Shown here one piece after another: positions 44,855 through 53,411 of a stretch of 64,000 nt of DNA. This stretch comes from Vampirovibrio chlorellavorus. Lineage in GTDB: Bacteria > Cyanobacteriota > Vampirovibrionia > Vampirovibrionales > Vampirovibrionaceae. How positions within the stretch are numbered: the first letter of the stretch is position 1; every line of letters starts with the position of its first letter. Position numbers and translations under genes: made by a program. The notes beneath the pieces were generated by a model, which did no database searches, was not told the DNA's origin, and saw nothing but the letters and a program-made list of their open reading frames with translations. The DNA lies in contig LAPX01000007.1 in the NCBI GenBank assembly GCA_001858525.1, forward strand, positions 1 through 64,000, written 5' to 3'.

Positions 44855-46480
44855 ATGCGGTGCTTGCAGCGTTTAACTCTCCAAAAGGCGCAATCCGGTC
44901 TGACCCTGGTGGAAATGTTAATTGCCTTGGCTTTAATGGGCTTTGTGCTGTTATCCACCAGCAACTTTCTGTTTGGCATGAACCTGCGGTCCGCTTCACT
45001 CAACGGGCGGTTTAAGCTGGCCACAGAGATTCACACGCTGCTTGATGATATTCGGGAAGATTTGCACCGAGGGGCTTATATCAGCCCCAATTCCTTCCGG
45101 AACCGGCTGGAGTACACGACTTATGATCCCAATTCCGGCGATGCAGTCAAAAAAGTATACGGCATTTGTTATTACAGCAGTGTGCAAAGCAGCAGTACCG
45201 ATACCACTTGTCCCCTACAAGGCGGTGGGGGCACGTTCCCCTACCTCAAACTGTCTTTGGACGGGGGAGCGACTTGGGCATCCCCCTATCGGATTTCCGG
45301 CTTTAACAAGTACCGCTTGAATAATGCCAGCGGGCCCCGGTTTCTGTTTGCCCACCCTACCAACAATTGTATTGATTACTTGGATAATAACGGTAACGGG
45401 GTTTTGGGCAGCGGGGACAGTACCCAGACCCAGGTGAGTTGCGGTACGGGTGGAAACTCCTGGTTTGGGGTGACCAGCAGTTCCTTAAATCCCACTTATG
45501 CCAGTAAAGTGATATTGAACAACTTCAACTTCACCACGGGTACTGGCAGTCCAGAGACGGTTCGTAATCTACCGCAGTATCTATTTATCGCCGTGGCCCC
45601 CGGCCCGGTGCGCAGCAATCTGGCGGCTGTGTCCCCGGGGGTGAAAGACACCCAACTGGTCCAGTCTTTTTCCTTTGACAGTACGGTCAATAACATGTGG
45701 CCCGCTGACTTCAACACCATGGACTTGGCTTGGGACGCCGCCCATGATCGATTAATTATCGGCAGTGACTCGCATTCAATTCTTTACACCACCGAGCGCA
45801 ACGGGGTGTTTATCAATCAGCCCTACGCTCTGGCCGATGGAAAATATCAAGCCAGAGGGGTAGCCATTGAAGATGATGGCAATACGCTGCATGCCATTAG
45901 TAACTGGAGCCGTGAGCGCTATCATCGGTATAATCTGAATGGTACCCCACCACTCACGGAAACCGCCGGAGGGGTGAGCGCCACTTTCCCTGTTGCTCAG
46001 TCCGCTAGGTGGTTTATGGCCTTTGACCCCAAGGAACGACGAATCTATACCACCAAGCTTGACAGTGTAGATGGATTGCTCAAAATTGCTGAGTTGAACG
46101 GCCCGGACTCTGCCACACCCCAAGCGGAAACCGGCAACAGTTGGACACTACCCACTGCTATCAGCACAAATACGCAAATCGGTGGATTGGAGATTGAGCC
46201 AACCACGGGTGATTTTTTAGTTGTGCGCGATCAGGTCTATGCGGCCGGTGGCAATAACTATCTGGATCTCTACCGCATTCCTCGCACTGGCAGCTACAGT
46301 CTGGCCATGGCTCCTTATTTATCAATCAACCTGACCGATTTGGGCAGTACGGCCACCGGAACCGCTGGCCAGTTTGGGTTGACGTATGATGCGGCGCTCC
46401 ATCGCCTGTTTTTGGCCGACAATGTGAGCAAAAGAATTTATGAAGTGGCCCCGGTTAAACTCATTTCGCCACGCTCTTGA
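44855..46480 (+). CDS. PilW/GspJ-like minor pilin with a beta-propeller-like region
   Basis: A 541-residue protein. SG|LTLVEMLIALALMGFVLL gives cleavage after Gly15 and Glu20 at +5, and the following 130 residues have a PilW/GspJ flavour. The second half (from about residue 285) contains repeated strands such as MDLAWDAAHDRLIIGSDS, GVAIEDDGNTLHAISNWS, FMAFDPKERRIYTTK, IGGLEIEPTTGDFLVV and FGLTYDAALHRLFLADNVSKRIYEV. These look like NHL/SdiA-regulated-type propeller blades. Last gene of the PilX-PilV-PilW-like set. Confidence 0.72.
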   Translation: MRCLQRLTLQKAQSGLTLVEMLIALALMGFVLLSTSNFLFGMNLRSASLNGRFKLATEIHTLLDDIREDLHRGAYISPNSFRNRLEYTTYDPNSGDAVKKVYGICYYSSVQSSSTDTTCPLQGGGGTFPYLKLSLDGGATWASPYRISGFNKYRLNNASGPRFLFAHPTNNCIDYLDNNGNGVLGSGDSTQTQVSCGTGGNSWFGVTSSSLNPTYASKVILNNFNFTTGTGSPETVRNLPQYLFIAVAPGPVRSNLAAVSPGVKDTQLVQSFSFDSTVNNMWPADFNTMDLAWDAAHDRLIIGSDSHSILYTTERNGVFINQPYALADGKYQARGVAIEDDGNTLHAISNWSRERYHRYNLNGTPPLTETAGGVSATFPVAQSARWFMAFDPKERRIYTTKLDSVDGLLKIAELNGPDSATPQAETGNSWTLPTAISTNTQIGGLEIEPTTGDFLVVRDQVYAAGGNNYLDLYRIPRTGSYSLAMAPYLSINLTDLGSTATGTAGQFGLTYDAALHRLFLADNVSKRIYEVAPVKLISPRS

Positions 46481-46524
46481 GTCAAGTCTAGCTACTGCTA
46501 AAATACACCCCCTAAAAATGAGAA

Positions 46525-46549
46525 AGGGGCAGAACGATGTCTGGCCCCT
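46525..46549 (-). terminator. Terminator of the minus-strand membrane protein gene
   Basis: AGGGGCAGA (46525-46533) pairs with TCTGGCCCCT (46540-46549) with one bulged G. On the minus strand the stem is followed by TTCTCATTTTT. About 180 nt beyond the stop of the gene at 46733. Confidence 0.55.
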
Positions 46550-46732
46550 GGGGATGTTCCCCTCACATCCCTTATTGTACCTCGGAAGTGGTCACTGGTG
46601 TGAGCCAGTGCTTCCCTACGGACTCACCCTCACTGGAAACCCAAAAGAAACCTCTCGTTTTCCGATGATTGATACCCCGTTTTGATTGTCTCTCTGCGAC
46701 TACCTCGCTCTGCGATCTGCGTGCCACCCCCG

Positions 46733-47986
46733 TTACGGTCTGTATTGCGCATAAGGATAAGCCCCTTTGGTCTTGACGGCGGCAAACGGCTGCAGGGTAT
46801 CCGTGACACCGTTGAGTCCCCCCGTAAACTTCGCCTGAGTAGCCTCTGTGGCCCCCTCATGGTTCCGGTAGCCAATGCCGGTTCGGTAACCGGAGAAGGC
46901 AAAAAACAGCGGGATAAAAGGCTCCATAATTTCCATCCCGGCTAAAGCCAGTGCCGTGGGCAAATCATCCACGTGCAAAATGGCATCGGCAAATTCAATG
47001 CGTCGCTTTTCGGGACTAGCTTGGGGTTGGGGGGCTTTGCCTTGCATTTTGTCGAAAAAGGGATTCACCACTTTGGTGCCCAACTGGTTGGCAATTTTGC
47101 CCCCACCCAGAATGCCCAGACTCAAGCCAGTCCCGATTATGCCAAACTTGCCCACCCGGGCGCCAGTGGGCCCAAACTTTTGCAACGCCTGCTGCACTTT
47201 GGGCAGTTCCACGGCCACCAGCCCCACCGAAGCTCCCACCGCGCACAGGGCAATATTGGCCACAAACTGGAATATCCCCTCTTTGCACATGTTCACGGTG
47301 GCATCCGGGTCCTGCACATGGTTCACCTTATTGGCCAACACACCGCCCAAGCCCCCACTAATGACCGATGCCAGCCCCACGGAAAAGAAGTTGAGCATTT
47401 TCCACAGCTCTCCGCTGCGCTCCTGAATGTCGCCTTTTTGCTCCACCTTGGTCAGCTTTTGCCGAATGGCTTTGACCAGTTCCCACCCTTTACCCTCCAG
47501 AACTTCGTTCTCCCCAAGGGGCAGCAGTTCGTTTAAGTCTTTTTCAATGCTAGCCTTATCCAGCTTTTCGGTGGCCCGCATGCCCTTGATTAGATCTTTA
47601 AGCTCCCCAAAGTTCAATTGCTGGCGTTCCTTAAAGGGTTTTGCCTTCAAAAATGACTGAATGGCCGGGTATTGGTCCTTATACTGAAGCAGCTTTTCGC
47701 CCAGCTCTTTCATTTCATGCTGAATCAGTTTCAAACTGGGGGGCTTCATCAGCACGCTGGCCGCGGCCAAGGTGCCCAATGCCGTAGAGCCCAGGACAAT
47801 GCCATCCCGAACCAGCACCTTTTTGCGCTCCTGAGGTTGCGCTTTCCAGGCATCGTAGCCCATCAGGGCCCCCAGACCCACCACACCGGTTGCGCCAGCC
47901 ACTTTACTGTAAGACCTGACCACATTGGGCTGATCCAGATAATGCCCCATGGCCCTTAGGTTAATTTTCGCCTCGTTCCAATTCAT
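46733..47986 (-). CDS. Unassigned membrane protein behind Fur-like operators
   Basis: A 417-residue protein. Hydrophobic, Gly-rich segments occur near residues 30-45, 63-82, 205-225 (FFSVGLASVISGGLGGVL), 243-265 and 280-305 (GIIGTGLSLGILGGG). A charged helical region spans about 85-200. It has no signal peptide or catalytic motif I recognise. The layout recalls the gene pair at 858-2836. The promoter region holds three 15-bp Fur-like boxes (48086-48159) with a promoter placed over them, so expression may follow iron or another metal. The gene is monocistronic in this view. Confidence 0.6.
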   Translation of the reverse strand: MNWNEAKINLRAMGHYLDQPNVVRSYSKVAGATGVVGLGALMGYDAWKAQPQERKKVLVRDGIVLGSTALGTLAAASVLMKPPSLKLIQHEMKELGEKLLQYKDQYPAIQSFLKAKPFKERQQLNFGELKDLIKGMRATEKLDKASIEKDLNELLPLGENEVLEGKGWELVKAIRQKLTKVEQKGDIQERSGELWKMLNFFSVGLASVISGGLGGVLANKVNHVQDPDATVNMCKEGIFQFVANIALCAVGASVGLVAVELPKVQQALQKFGPTGARVGKFGIIGTGLSLGILGGGKIANQLGTKVVNPFFDKMQGKAPQPQASPEKRRIEFADAILHVDDLPTALALAGMEIMEPFIPLFFAFSGYRTGIGYRNHEGATEATQAKFTGGLNGVTDTLQPFAAVKTKGAYPYAQYRP

Positions 47987-48085
47987 GCTGCCGCACTCCT
48001 AGGCAAGCCCTTGCTGACCATTGCAGCCGGGACCACTTGATTCCAACGATTGACTGACGATTCGGTTATAGGAAACCCACTTGGC

Positions 48086-48159
48086 TGAGAATTATTCTCA
48101 ACAGCTTGATTAAATGATAAATATTCTCAGTTGTAAAGCACTAATGAGAGTTATTCTCA
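48086..48159. promoter_or_regulatory. Three Fur-like 7-1-7 boxes at 29-30 bp spacing
   Basis: TGAGAATTATTCTCA (48086-48100) is a perfect 7-1-7 inverted repeat. TGATAAATATTCTCA (48115-48129) and TGAGAGTTATTCTCA (48145-48159) are close variants. The layout is that of Fur-family boxes (TGATAATNATTATCA), with G for T at one position. Centres are 29 and 30 bp apart, about three helical turns, so all face one side of the DNA. Confidence 0.75.
48109..48137 (-). promoter_or_regulatory. Promoter inside the Fur-like boxes, for the gene at 46733
   Basis: On the minus strand, TTTACA (complement of 48132-48137), 17 nt, then TTTAAT (complement of 48109-48114). Transcription should begin near 48102. The middle box lies in the spacer, the first covers the start site and the third lies just upstream, a repression layout. 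Confidence 0.6.
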
Positions 48160-48404
48160 AAAAAATATCTTGCCCCTAAAGCCTTTTTCCTTTAAAAAGA
48201 AAGCATCCAATTCCTGGTCAATTCCGGTTTCTTTTTTGTGGCAGATTCAGGCTAGTGGGTATCCATGCAACCGCCACAAAATCGTTTTTTAGGGATTCGT
48301 TTTTTATGAGATCTACACTGAATGACCTGCAGGGGCGGGCTATACACCATTAATTCTGCCCAGTGCCTTTTGTATAAACCAACGGAAGGAGTCACCCCAT
48401 AATC
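48160..48404. other. Intergenic region upstream of the gene at 48405
   Basis: No gene seen. TATACA near 48352 and TATAAA near 48372 are possible -10 elements, without convincing -35 elements. GGAAGGA lies about 12-18 nt before the start codon at 48405. Confidence 0.35.
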
Positions 48405-49181
48405 ATGATGACGCGTGCGCTGATCCCTCAGGCCATTGCCACTCCAAACTTCTCCCCGCGGCACCGCAATCCGGATGATCGCGCGCCCAGAAAAAAAACC
48501 GAGCCCATTCCGCCGCTGATTCGGCCCGTTCACCCCAAACGAATCGTTCCGACTGAGGAAAAGCGCGCCACTACGCAGCGTATTTTTGAAACCCTGAGCC
48601 ATGAAAGTGAGCGCGTCAATGGCAATCCCTTTGGCCTGAAAAACTACACCTTAAAATACGTTTTGTATCACCCGCCCACGAAGACCTACTTTAAAATCGA
48701 TCGCGATAAATACCCGCAAGTGGTCACCCCGGAGCAGGCCAAGCTGATCTTTGAGCACAAGCTTCAAAAGAACCCGCATGCGGGCCGTTTGAGCTTTGTG
48801 GATGGCTTTCATCAAATCAAACTGTCGGCCGCCCCTTTGCAAAACAAAGAGGGCAAAGCGCTGGTGCGTCTAAAAGGTCCCATTGTCTGGCCACTGTCAA
48901 CGGAAGCGCTTGAAAACCCGGAGTCCGTCCAACAAAACCTACTGAATGCCAGCGAATCAGACCACAAACAGTACGGTAAGGCCTATCGCCCATGGCAACA
49001 GGCCTTGCGACGCTTTCACTCCGAGCAAGAAGCAGCCAAAGCCAAACAAGTACGGGAAATGGACATCATCGTGGAATTTAGCAGCCTTCTGCCCGATGGC
49101 TACACCGAGGATTTGGAGATTTTTCCCACCGAAGATTTGCCCAAGCTGTGGGGCACAAAACACTTGAATCTGGAGGCCTAG
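48405..49181 (+). CDS. Unassigned protein, 258 residues
   Basis: I do not recognise a family. The first 60 residues are Pro/Arg-rich and probably disordered. The middle contains YTLKYVLYHPPTKTYFKIDRD and VVTPEQAKLIFEHKL, suggesting a small mixed alpha/beta fold. The end is acidic (YTEDLEIFPTEDLPKLWG). No signal peptide, membrane segment or Cys motif. ATG ATG at 48405-48410 gives two adjacent starts. It is followed after 55 nt by another unassigned gene with the same Pro/Lys-rich style, so they may be co-transcribed. Confidence 0.55.
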   Translation: MMTRALIPQAIATPNFSPRHRNPDDRAPRKKTEPIPPLIRPVHPKRIVPTEEKRATTQRIFETLSHESERVNGNPFGLKNYTLKYVLYHPPTKTYFKIDRDKYPQVVTPEQAKLIFEHKLQKNPHAGRLSFVDGFHQIKLSAAPLQNKEGKALVRLKGPIVWPLSTEALENPESVQQNLLNASESDHKQYGKAYRPWQQALRRFHSEQEAAKAKQVREMDIIVEFSSLLPDGYTEDLEIFPTEDLPKLWGTKHLNLEA

Positions 49182-49236
49182 GCCAGAGTAACAGAGCAAT
49201 AGAACATCCGGCAAAAACGAGAGCGGGAGGGAGTGG

Positions 49237-49632
49237 ATGACACTCAGTTTAAAGCCATGGGCCAAAGGTCCACAAACCTTGCAAAACCAAACCTCAAAAA
49301 ACCAGGGTACACCTGCCCCATACAAGCACCATAGCGTCCCTAAAACCCCTTGGGAACGCTTAAAAAACAGCCACCTGATCGTGGATCGAAAAACGGGTGA
49401 TTCGTTCAGCCTGAACAGCGAACAACTTAAAAACGTGGGCTTGGTCCCCGGTGAGTGGATCCCCCTGCCCAAAGCACAAGACGACGCCCCAACGGTGGAA
49501 TACCTCAGCCCGCTGAAGCGCTTCAAGCTAACCGCCCAAAAAATCGGGCCGGTTTCTGAGGATCGCCCTGTGGATTTGAGTATTTCGCTGGATGAAAACG
49601 ACGAAAACGGTCGATTTCAGGTCATTTTTTAG
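49237..49632 (+). CDS. Unassigned protein, 131 residues
   Basis: GAGCGGGAGGGAG precedes ATG 49237. The first 45 residues are Lys/Pro/Gln-rich. The rest looks like a compact beta-rich domain: NSHLIVDRKTGDSFSLNSEQLKNVGLVPGEWIPLPKAQ, then LSPLKRFKLTAQKIGP and an acidic end (ISLDENDENGRFQVIF). No family recognised. It lies between another unassigned gene and trpG/pabA on the same strand. Confidence 0.5.
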   Translation: MTLSLKPWAKGPQTLQNQTSKNQGTPAPYKHHSVPKTPWERLKNSHLIVDRKTGDSFSLNSEQLKNVGLVPGEWIPLPKAQDDAPTVEYLSPLKRFKLTAQKIGPVSEDRPVDLSISLDENDENGRFQVIF

Positions 49633-49716
49633 CGCCTTGAGCACAGGCCCGGTCTGGGTTAAGTTGGAAACATCAAGTTAACCAAGCCCAAAACCAATCC
49701 AAAAAGGTTCCGACCG

Positions 49717-50358
49717 GTGAGTCTGCTGATTCTGGACAATTTTGATTCCTTTACCTACAACCTGTACCAGATGGTTCAGGCCCAGACCCCAATGCCGGTG
49801 CTGGTTCGTCGCAACAACGAACTGGACTGGGAGACCTTGAAAGCCCTGGCCCCCCAAGGCATCATTATCTCCCCCGGCCCAGGACATCCGGCCCGCCCGC
49901 AGGATTTCGGCATTTGCAAAACAGTCATTGAACGCCAAAGCGAATTGAACTGCCCCATTTTAGGGGTTTGCCTGGGTCATCAGGGTCTGGTTTACACGCT
50001 GGGTGGGCAGGTGGTTCCGGCCCCCCAGATTATGCACGGTAAAACCTCGGCAGTACGCATTGTAGAAGACCATCCGCTGCTGGCCAAGCTGCCCAATCCG
50101 TTCACCGTCATGCGTTACCACTCCTGGACAGTTGATGTGGCCAGCCTACCGCCGGACTGGGTTATATTGGCGGAAACGGAACCCACCCCAGCGGAACCCA
50201 CGCCCCTAATTATGGCCGTGGCCCACCGATATCAGCCGTTGTTCGGGGTGCAATTCCACCCGGAATCGGTTGGGACACCAGAAGGCGCCCAACTTTTAAG
50301 CAACTTTATCCAGCTCACAGTCCATCCCGTCACTTCAGGTCCTACTAAAACCTCATAG
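49717..50358 (+). CDS. Anthranilate/aminodeoxychorismate synthase glutamine amidotransferase
   Basis: The TrpG/PabA subunit that releases ammonia from glutamine for anthranilate or aminodeoxychorismate synthesis. The start codon is GTG 49717, giving the conserved LLILDNFDSFTYNL. The triad is Cys85 (ILGVCLGHQG), His181 and Glu183 (VQFHPESVGTPEG). Length 213 residues, slightly long because of a Pro/Thr-rich insertion (EPTPAEPTPLI) near residue 155. Without a trpE or pabB neighbour the pathway cannot be chosen; in many bacteria one subunit serves both. Confidence 0.92.
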   Translation: MSLLILDNFDSFTYNLYQMVQAQTPMPVLVRRNNELDWETLKALAPQGIIISPGPGHPARPQDFGICKTVIERQSELNCPILGVCLGHQGLVYTLGGQVVPAPQIMHGKTSAVRIVEDHPLLAKLPNPFTVMRYHSWTVDVASLPPDWVILAETEPTPAEPTPLIMAVAHRYQPLFGVQFHPESVGTPEGAQLLSNFIQLTVHPVTSGPTKTS

Positions 50359-50574
50359 GCGGTTTAGGTTTAGAGACAAATCAGTTGCGACCAACCTCGT
50401 TTTTCCGTATGATAACCCTGTTTTGACGTCAGCTTGGCTTGAGGAGTGATCATCCGCCTGCGTTAAAATCCGCATTGAACAAACCCTATCAATGCGCTTT
50501 AGTTTCTCGTCATCCACGAACCTGTAGTTTGTATACAACGTTTTCAACCGATTAACCCCAAGGAGGATTAACCG

Positions 50575-51408
50575 TTGCTGAATACTGTGACTTTAAGAGC
50601 CGGTTTACGAGGCTTAAAAAACCTGAGCCACACTTCAAAAAATCAGCAAGGGTCTTTCACTTCGCTCAATCAACCCCAACCCCGACCGCTGACCTTTGCC
50701 GCCTCCCACACCTCTGCCACCGAATCCTCCTCCGTGGCCGCCAGCGAATCCACCCGTTTTGACTCGCTGCAGGCCCACCCAGTGGCGCCTTCCAGCAGCA
50801 ATAGTAGCACCAGCAATCTTTTCAGACGACTTTCGGCGCTCAGCAGAAGCAGCCAGTCCCTGAAAGAGGCCGTCCACCGACCCGAACCCATTAAAAGCGG
50901 TTTTCTGGATCGACGCAGCATCCAGCTTCCCTTGGACAAACAGAAATTCACCATCAGTCAAAAAGTCCTGCGCCTCTTGAATGACGAAGAACAGGCGGTT
51001 CAGCAGGATTTTAAACAGCTGATTCAAAACCACCTCAGCAGTTTACCCAGCCCGCAGGCACAAGCGTTAACGGTTCAGGCAATGGACTTTTTCAACAATG
51101 GCGTGTCTAAAACCCTGCGAAGCTGGCTCTTACAAGATTTAAGCAGCCATCAACCCAAGCATTTTACCAATACCCAAGGCTTAAGCGCCGGGCTCAAAAG
51201 CTATCAGGGTAACCTGGAAGCGGTGGATGACTTTTTAAATCAGGCTATGGCAGGTGCCAAACGACCATTCAGCGCCCATGAAAAGGCCACTTTACCCCCC
51301 AAGGCCGCCGAGGCCACACAAATGCTGGAAAAAACAGAGCAAGACGTTCATGACTACCGGGACGCCCTGAATCACCTGATTTTGCAACCCAGCGAGCTTA
51401 AACTGTAG
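50575..51408 (+). CDS. Unassigned protein with disordered N-terminus
   Basis: The start is TTG 50575, supported by a perfect AAGGAGG with 8-nt spacing. The 277-residue product has a Ser/Pro/Thr-rich first 110 residues and a helical second part (FTISQKVLRLLNDEEQAVQQDFKQLIQNHL and onward), ending LNHLILQPSELKL. No signal peptide or membrane segment. TTGTATACAA (50529-50538), a perfect palindrome, lies upstream and may be an operator. Family unknown. Confidence 0.6.
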   Translation: MLNTVTLRAGLRGLKNLSHTSKNQQGSFTSLNQPQPRPLTFAASHTSATESSSVAASESTRFDSLQAHPVAPSSSNSSTSNLFRRLSALSRSSQSLKEAVHRPEPIKSGFLDRRSIQLPLDKQKFTISQKVLRLLNDEEQAVQQDFKQLIQNHLSSLPSPQAQALTVQAMDFFNNGVSKTLRSWLLQDLSSHQPKHFTNTQGLSAGLKSYQGNLEAVDDFLNQAMAGAKRPFSAHEKATLPPKAAEATQMLEKTEQDVHDYRDALNHLILQPSELKL

Positions 51409-51451
51409 CCCTAAACGCTAAAGCGGTCTTTATGATGGCCCTGTTAAAGGC

Positions 51452-51922
51452 TTAAATCGGATTGGCCTGATTTTTCTTCACTTCAATATGCTCAGCCAAA
51501 TCCCGAACGTAATGCACCGCGTCTTTTAAGGAAGCCTCCAGCAGGGGAGCGCCCTCTGCTTCGGCGGACTGGGCTTCACTGTTCAGCGGTTGCCAATCCA
51601 TCCGAAATTGGACCACGGGCAAAGCCTTTGGGTCATCGTGAGCCGGGGGAATCAAGGCGTTATAAACATCTCCCTGAAACAAGGGGTGATCCTCAAGGGC
51701 ATAGCGCACTTGGCCCAAGCGCTCATCAATGGTGATGCGCTCCCGTAAAGGAAAGCCCTGAATCAGGATTTCCCGCACGGCATAATCCTCGGTGCTTTCC
51801 ACAAATTCGAAAGAGTCGATGCCCTGCATGTAGCGTTCCGGGTGTTCAATGCGATCCAGTAACACATCCCAAATGGTTTGCAGCGAGGCATTAACCGGGA
51901 CAAAATACTCCAGCTTGGGCAT
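51452..51922 (-). CDS. AtaL/DUF1857-like SRPBCC-fold protein
   Basis: A 156-residue soluble protein. The pattern EYFVPVNASLQTIWDVLLDRIEHPERYMQGIDSFEFVE followed by REILIQGFPLRERITID and YALEDHPLFQGDVYNAL matches the START/SRPBCC helix-grip fold of the AtaL-like DUF1857 family, where a hydrophobic pocket binds a lipid-like ligand. The C-terminal helix is LEASLKDAVHYVRDLAEHI. No catalytic residues can be assigned. A stand-alone minus-strand gene near prs. Confidence 0.65.
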   Translation of the reverse strand: MPKLEYFVPVNASLQTIWDVLLDRIEHPERYMQGIDSFEFVESTEDYAVREILIQGFPLRERITIDERLGQVRYALEDHPLFQGDVYNALIPPAHDDPKALPVVQFRMDWQPLNSEAQSAEAEGAPLLEASLKDAVHYVRDLAEHIEVKKNQANPI

Positions 51923-52056
51923 AGGGATGACACTCCTTTAAAGAAGCAGAAAGATGAAGGCTTCATCATACGGGAAAGAACCCAAAGCGTCTATTCTCAC
52001 GCCGTTGGCAGCACAAAGGGAGCCCAATATTTCAGAAGAGAAACGCCTGGCCTGGC

Positions 52057-53073
52057 TTACTGGAACATCTCGCTAACAGACTGGTGATCGTGAATCCGGC
52101 CCAAGGCTTCACCCAGGATGGGCGCCACCGAGAGTTGCACAATCTTGCCGGTACGCTCCAATTCCTGAGCGGCAGGGCTCAGCGGAATGGAGTTGGTCAC
52201 AATCACTTCGCTGAATACGGAATCGGCAATGCGATCCACAGCGGGACCGGAGAAGACCGGATGCGCAGCCATGGCGTAAACGGCTTCGGCGCCTTCGTTT
52301 AAAATCAACTGGGCTGCAGAGCAGACGGTGCCAGCGGTATCAATCATGTCATCCACAATAATGGCGGTTTTGTTGCGCACATCGCCGATGATGTTAAAGA
52401 CTTCAGCCACATTGTGAGCACTACGACGTTTATCGATGATGGCAATAGGGGCGTTCAGCTTTTTAGCATAAACACGGGCCCGCTCCACCCCACCGGCATC
52501 GGGGCTAACCACCACAATGTTTTCCAGATTTTTCTGCTGAATGTAGCGCAACAGCACCGGGGTGGCGTACAAGTGATCCACCAGAATGTTGAAAAAGCCT
52601 TGCAGCTGGCCGGTGTGCAAGTCCATAGCCACCACTCGGGTAGCGCCAGCGGTGGTAATCAGGTCAGCCATCAATTTGGCGGAGATAGGCTCACGGCCAG
52701 CGGTTTTGCGATCCTGACGAGCGTAGCCGTAGTAAGGAATAACGGCAGTGATGGTGTTGGCGCTGGCCCGTTTCAAGGCGTCAATGATCATCAACAGTTC
52801 AATAATATTGTCGTTGACCGGGTTACAGGTAGGCTGCACGATAAAGGCATCACAGCCACGCACGTTTTCCTTCACCTGAACGTAGGTTTCCCCGTCACTG
52901 AAGTTTTTGATTTCTACTTTACTGAGTTCGGTACCGAGGTAACGGGCAATTTCCTGAGCCAAACGGGGGTTTGCTCGCCCGGTAAAGATTTTAACCTTAC
53001 TGGTGTCGTGAATACCGCTTTCGATTTCCAGATCCGGCAAGCGAAGCTCAATAGCCAAGTCTTTATCCTCCAT
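52057..53073 (-). CDS. prs: Ribose-phosphate pyrophosphokinase
   Basis: Makes PRPP from ribose 5-phosphate and ATP for nucleotide, His and Trp synthesis. ATG 53073 is preceded by GAAGG at 7-nt spacing and gives 338 residues; a TTG at 53091 is less likely. Signatures: KIFTGRANPRLAQEIARYLG, IKNFSDGETYVQVKENVRG, YYGYARQDRKTAGREPISAKL (flexible loop), VVSPDAGGVERARVYAKKL and the PRPP loop AIIVDDMIDTAGTVC. The N-terminal 25 residues form an unusual acidic extension. Confidence 0.95.
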   Translation of the reverse strand: MEDKDLAIELRLPDLEIESGIHDTSKVKIFTGRANPRLAQEIARYLGTELSKVEIKNFSDGETYVQVKENVRGCDAFIVQPTCNPVNDNIIELLMIIDALKRASANTITAVIPYYGYARQDRKTAGREPISAKLMADLITTAGATRVVAMDLHTGQLQGFFNILVDHLYATPVLLRYIQQKNLENIVVVSPDAGGVERARVYAKKLNAPIAIIDKRRSAHNVAEVFNIIGDVRNKTAIIVDDMIDTAGTVCSAAQLILNEGAEAVYAMAAHPVFSGPAVDRIADSVFSEVIVTNSIPLSPAAQELERTGKIVQLSVAPILGEALGRIHDHQSVSEMFQ

Positions 53074-53411
53074 AATGGTACCTTCTTGCAAGAGGTGCTT
53101 TTAACGAGAGGGAATTGTATTAGACGTTGATACCTTCGGTTGGTGTCGTGGGTGAGAGAGTCGGGGGTAGGCCATCGGCGAAGAGAACTCAAACAGTACA
53201 AACCCTAGCCGTCTTTGCTAACCTCTAGCTGAGCAGCTTCCCAGAGACATCGGGGCAACCACCCTGCATTTTGATCAGCCTATTTCAATAAAAGATTAAC
53301 AGAAAAAAAAGTGCTTTTCAGCCTGTAAAAACAGGATTCGCAATTTCAGAAGCCAGCCCCGGATGAATATCGTAAAATCCAAAATTGGGGAAGGGCCCCT
53401 TCAAGTGAGAA
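53074..53411. other. Intergenic region between prs and a Pro-rich protein gene
   Basis: TACAAT (complement of 53114-53119) is a candidate -10 for prs without a clear -35. A hairpin CCTGT/ACAGG lies at 53322-53335. GAAGGGCCCCTTC (53390-53402), followed on the minus strand by a T-rich run, may terminate the Pro-rich gene. Confidence 0.4.

Noticed and set aside
46440-46685. 81-codon frame after the PilW-like gene
   Set aside because: Overlaps the end of that gene and a terminator-like stem; no binding site or conserved pattern.
48086-48159. CRISPR-like short repeats
   Set aside because: The three units are palindromic 15-mers with 14-15 bp between them; they read as operators.
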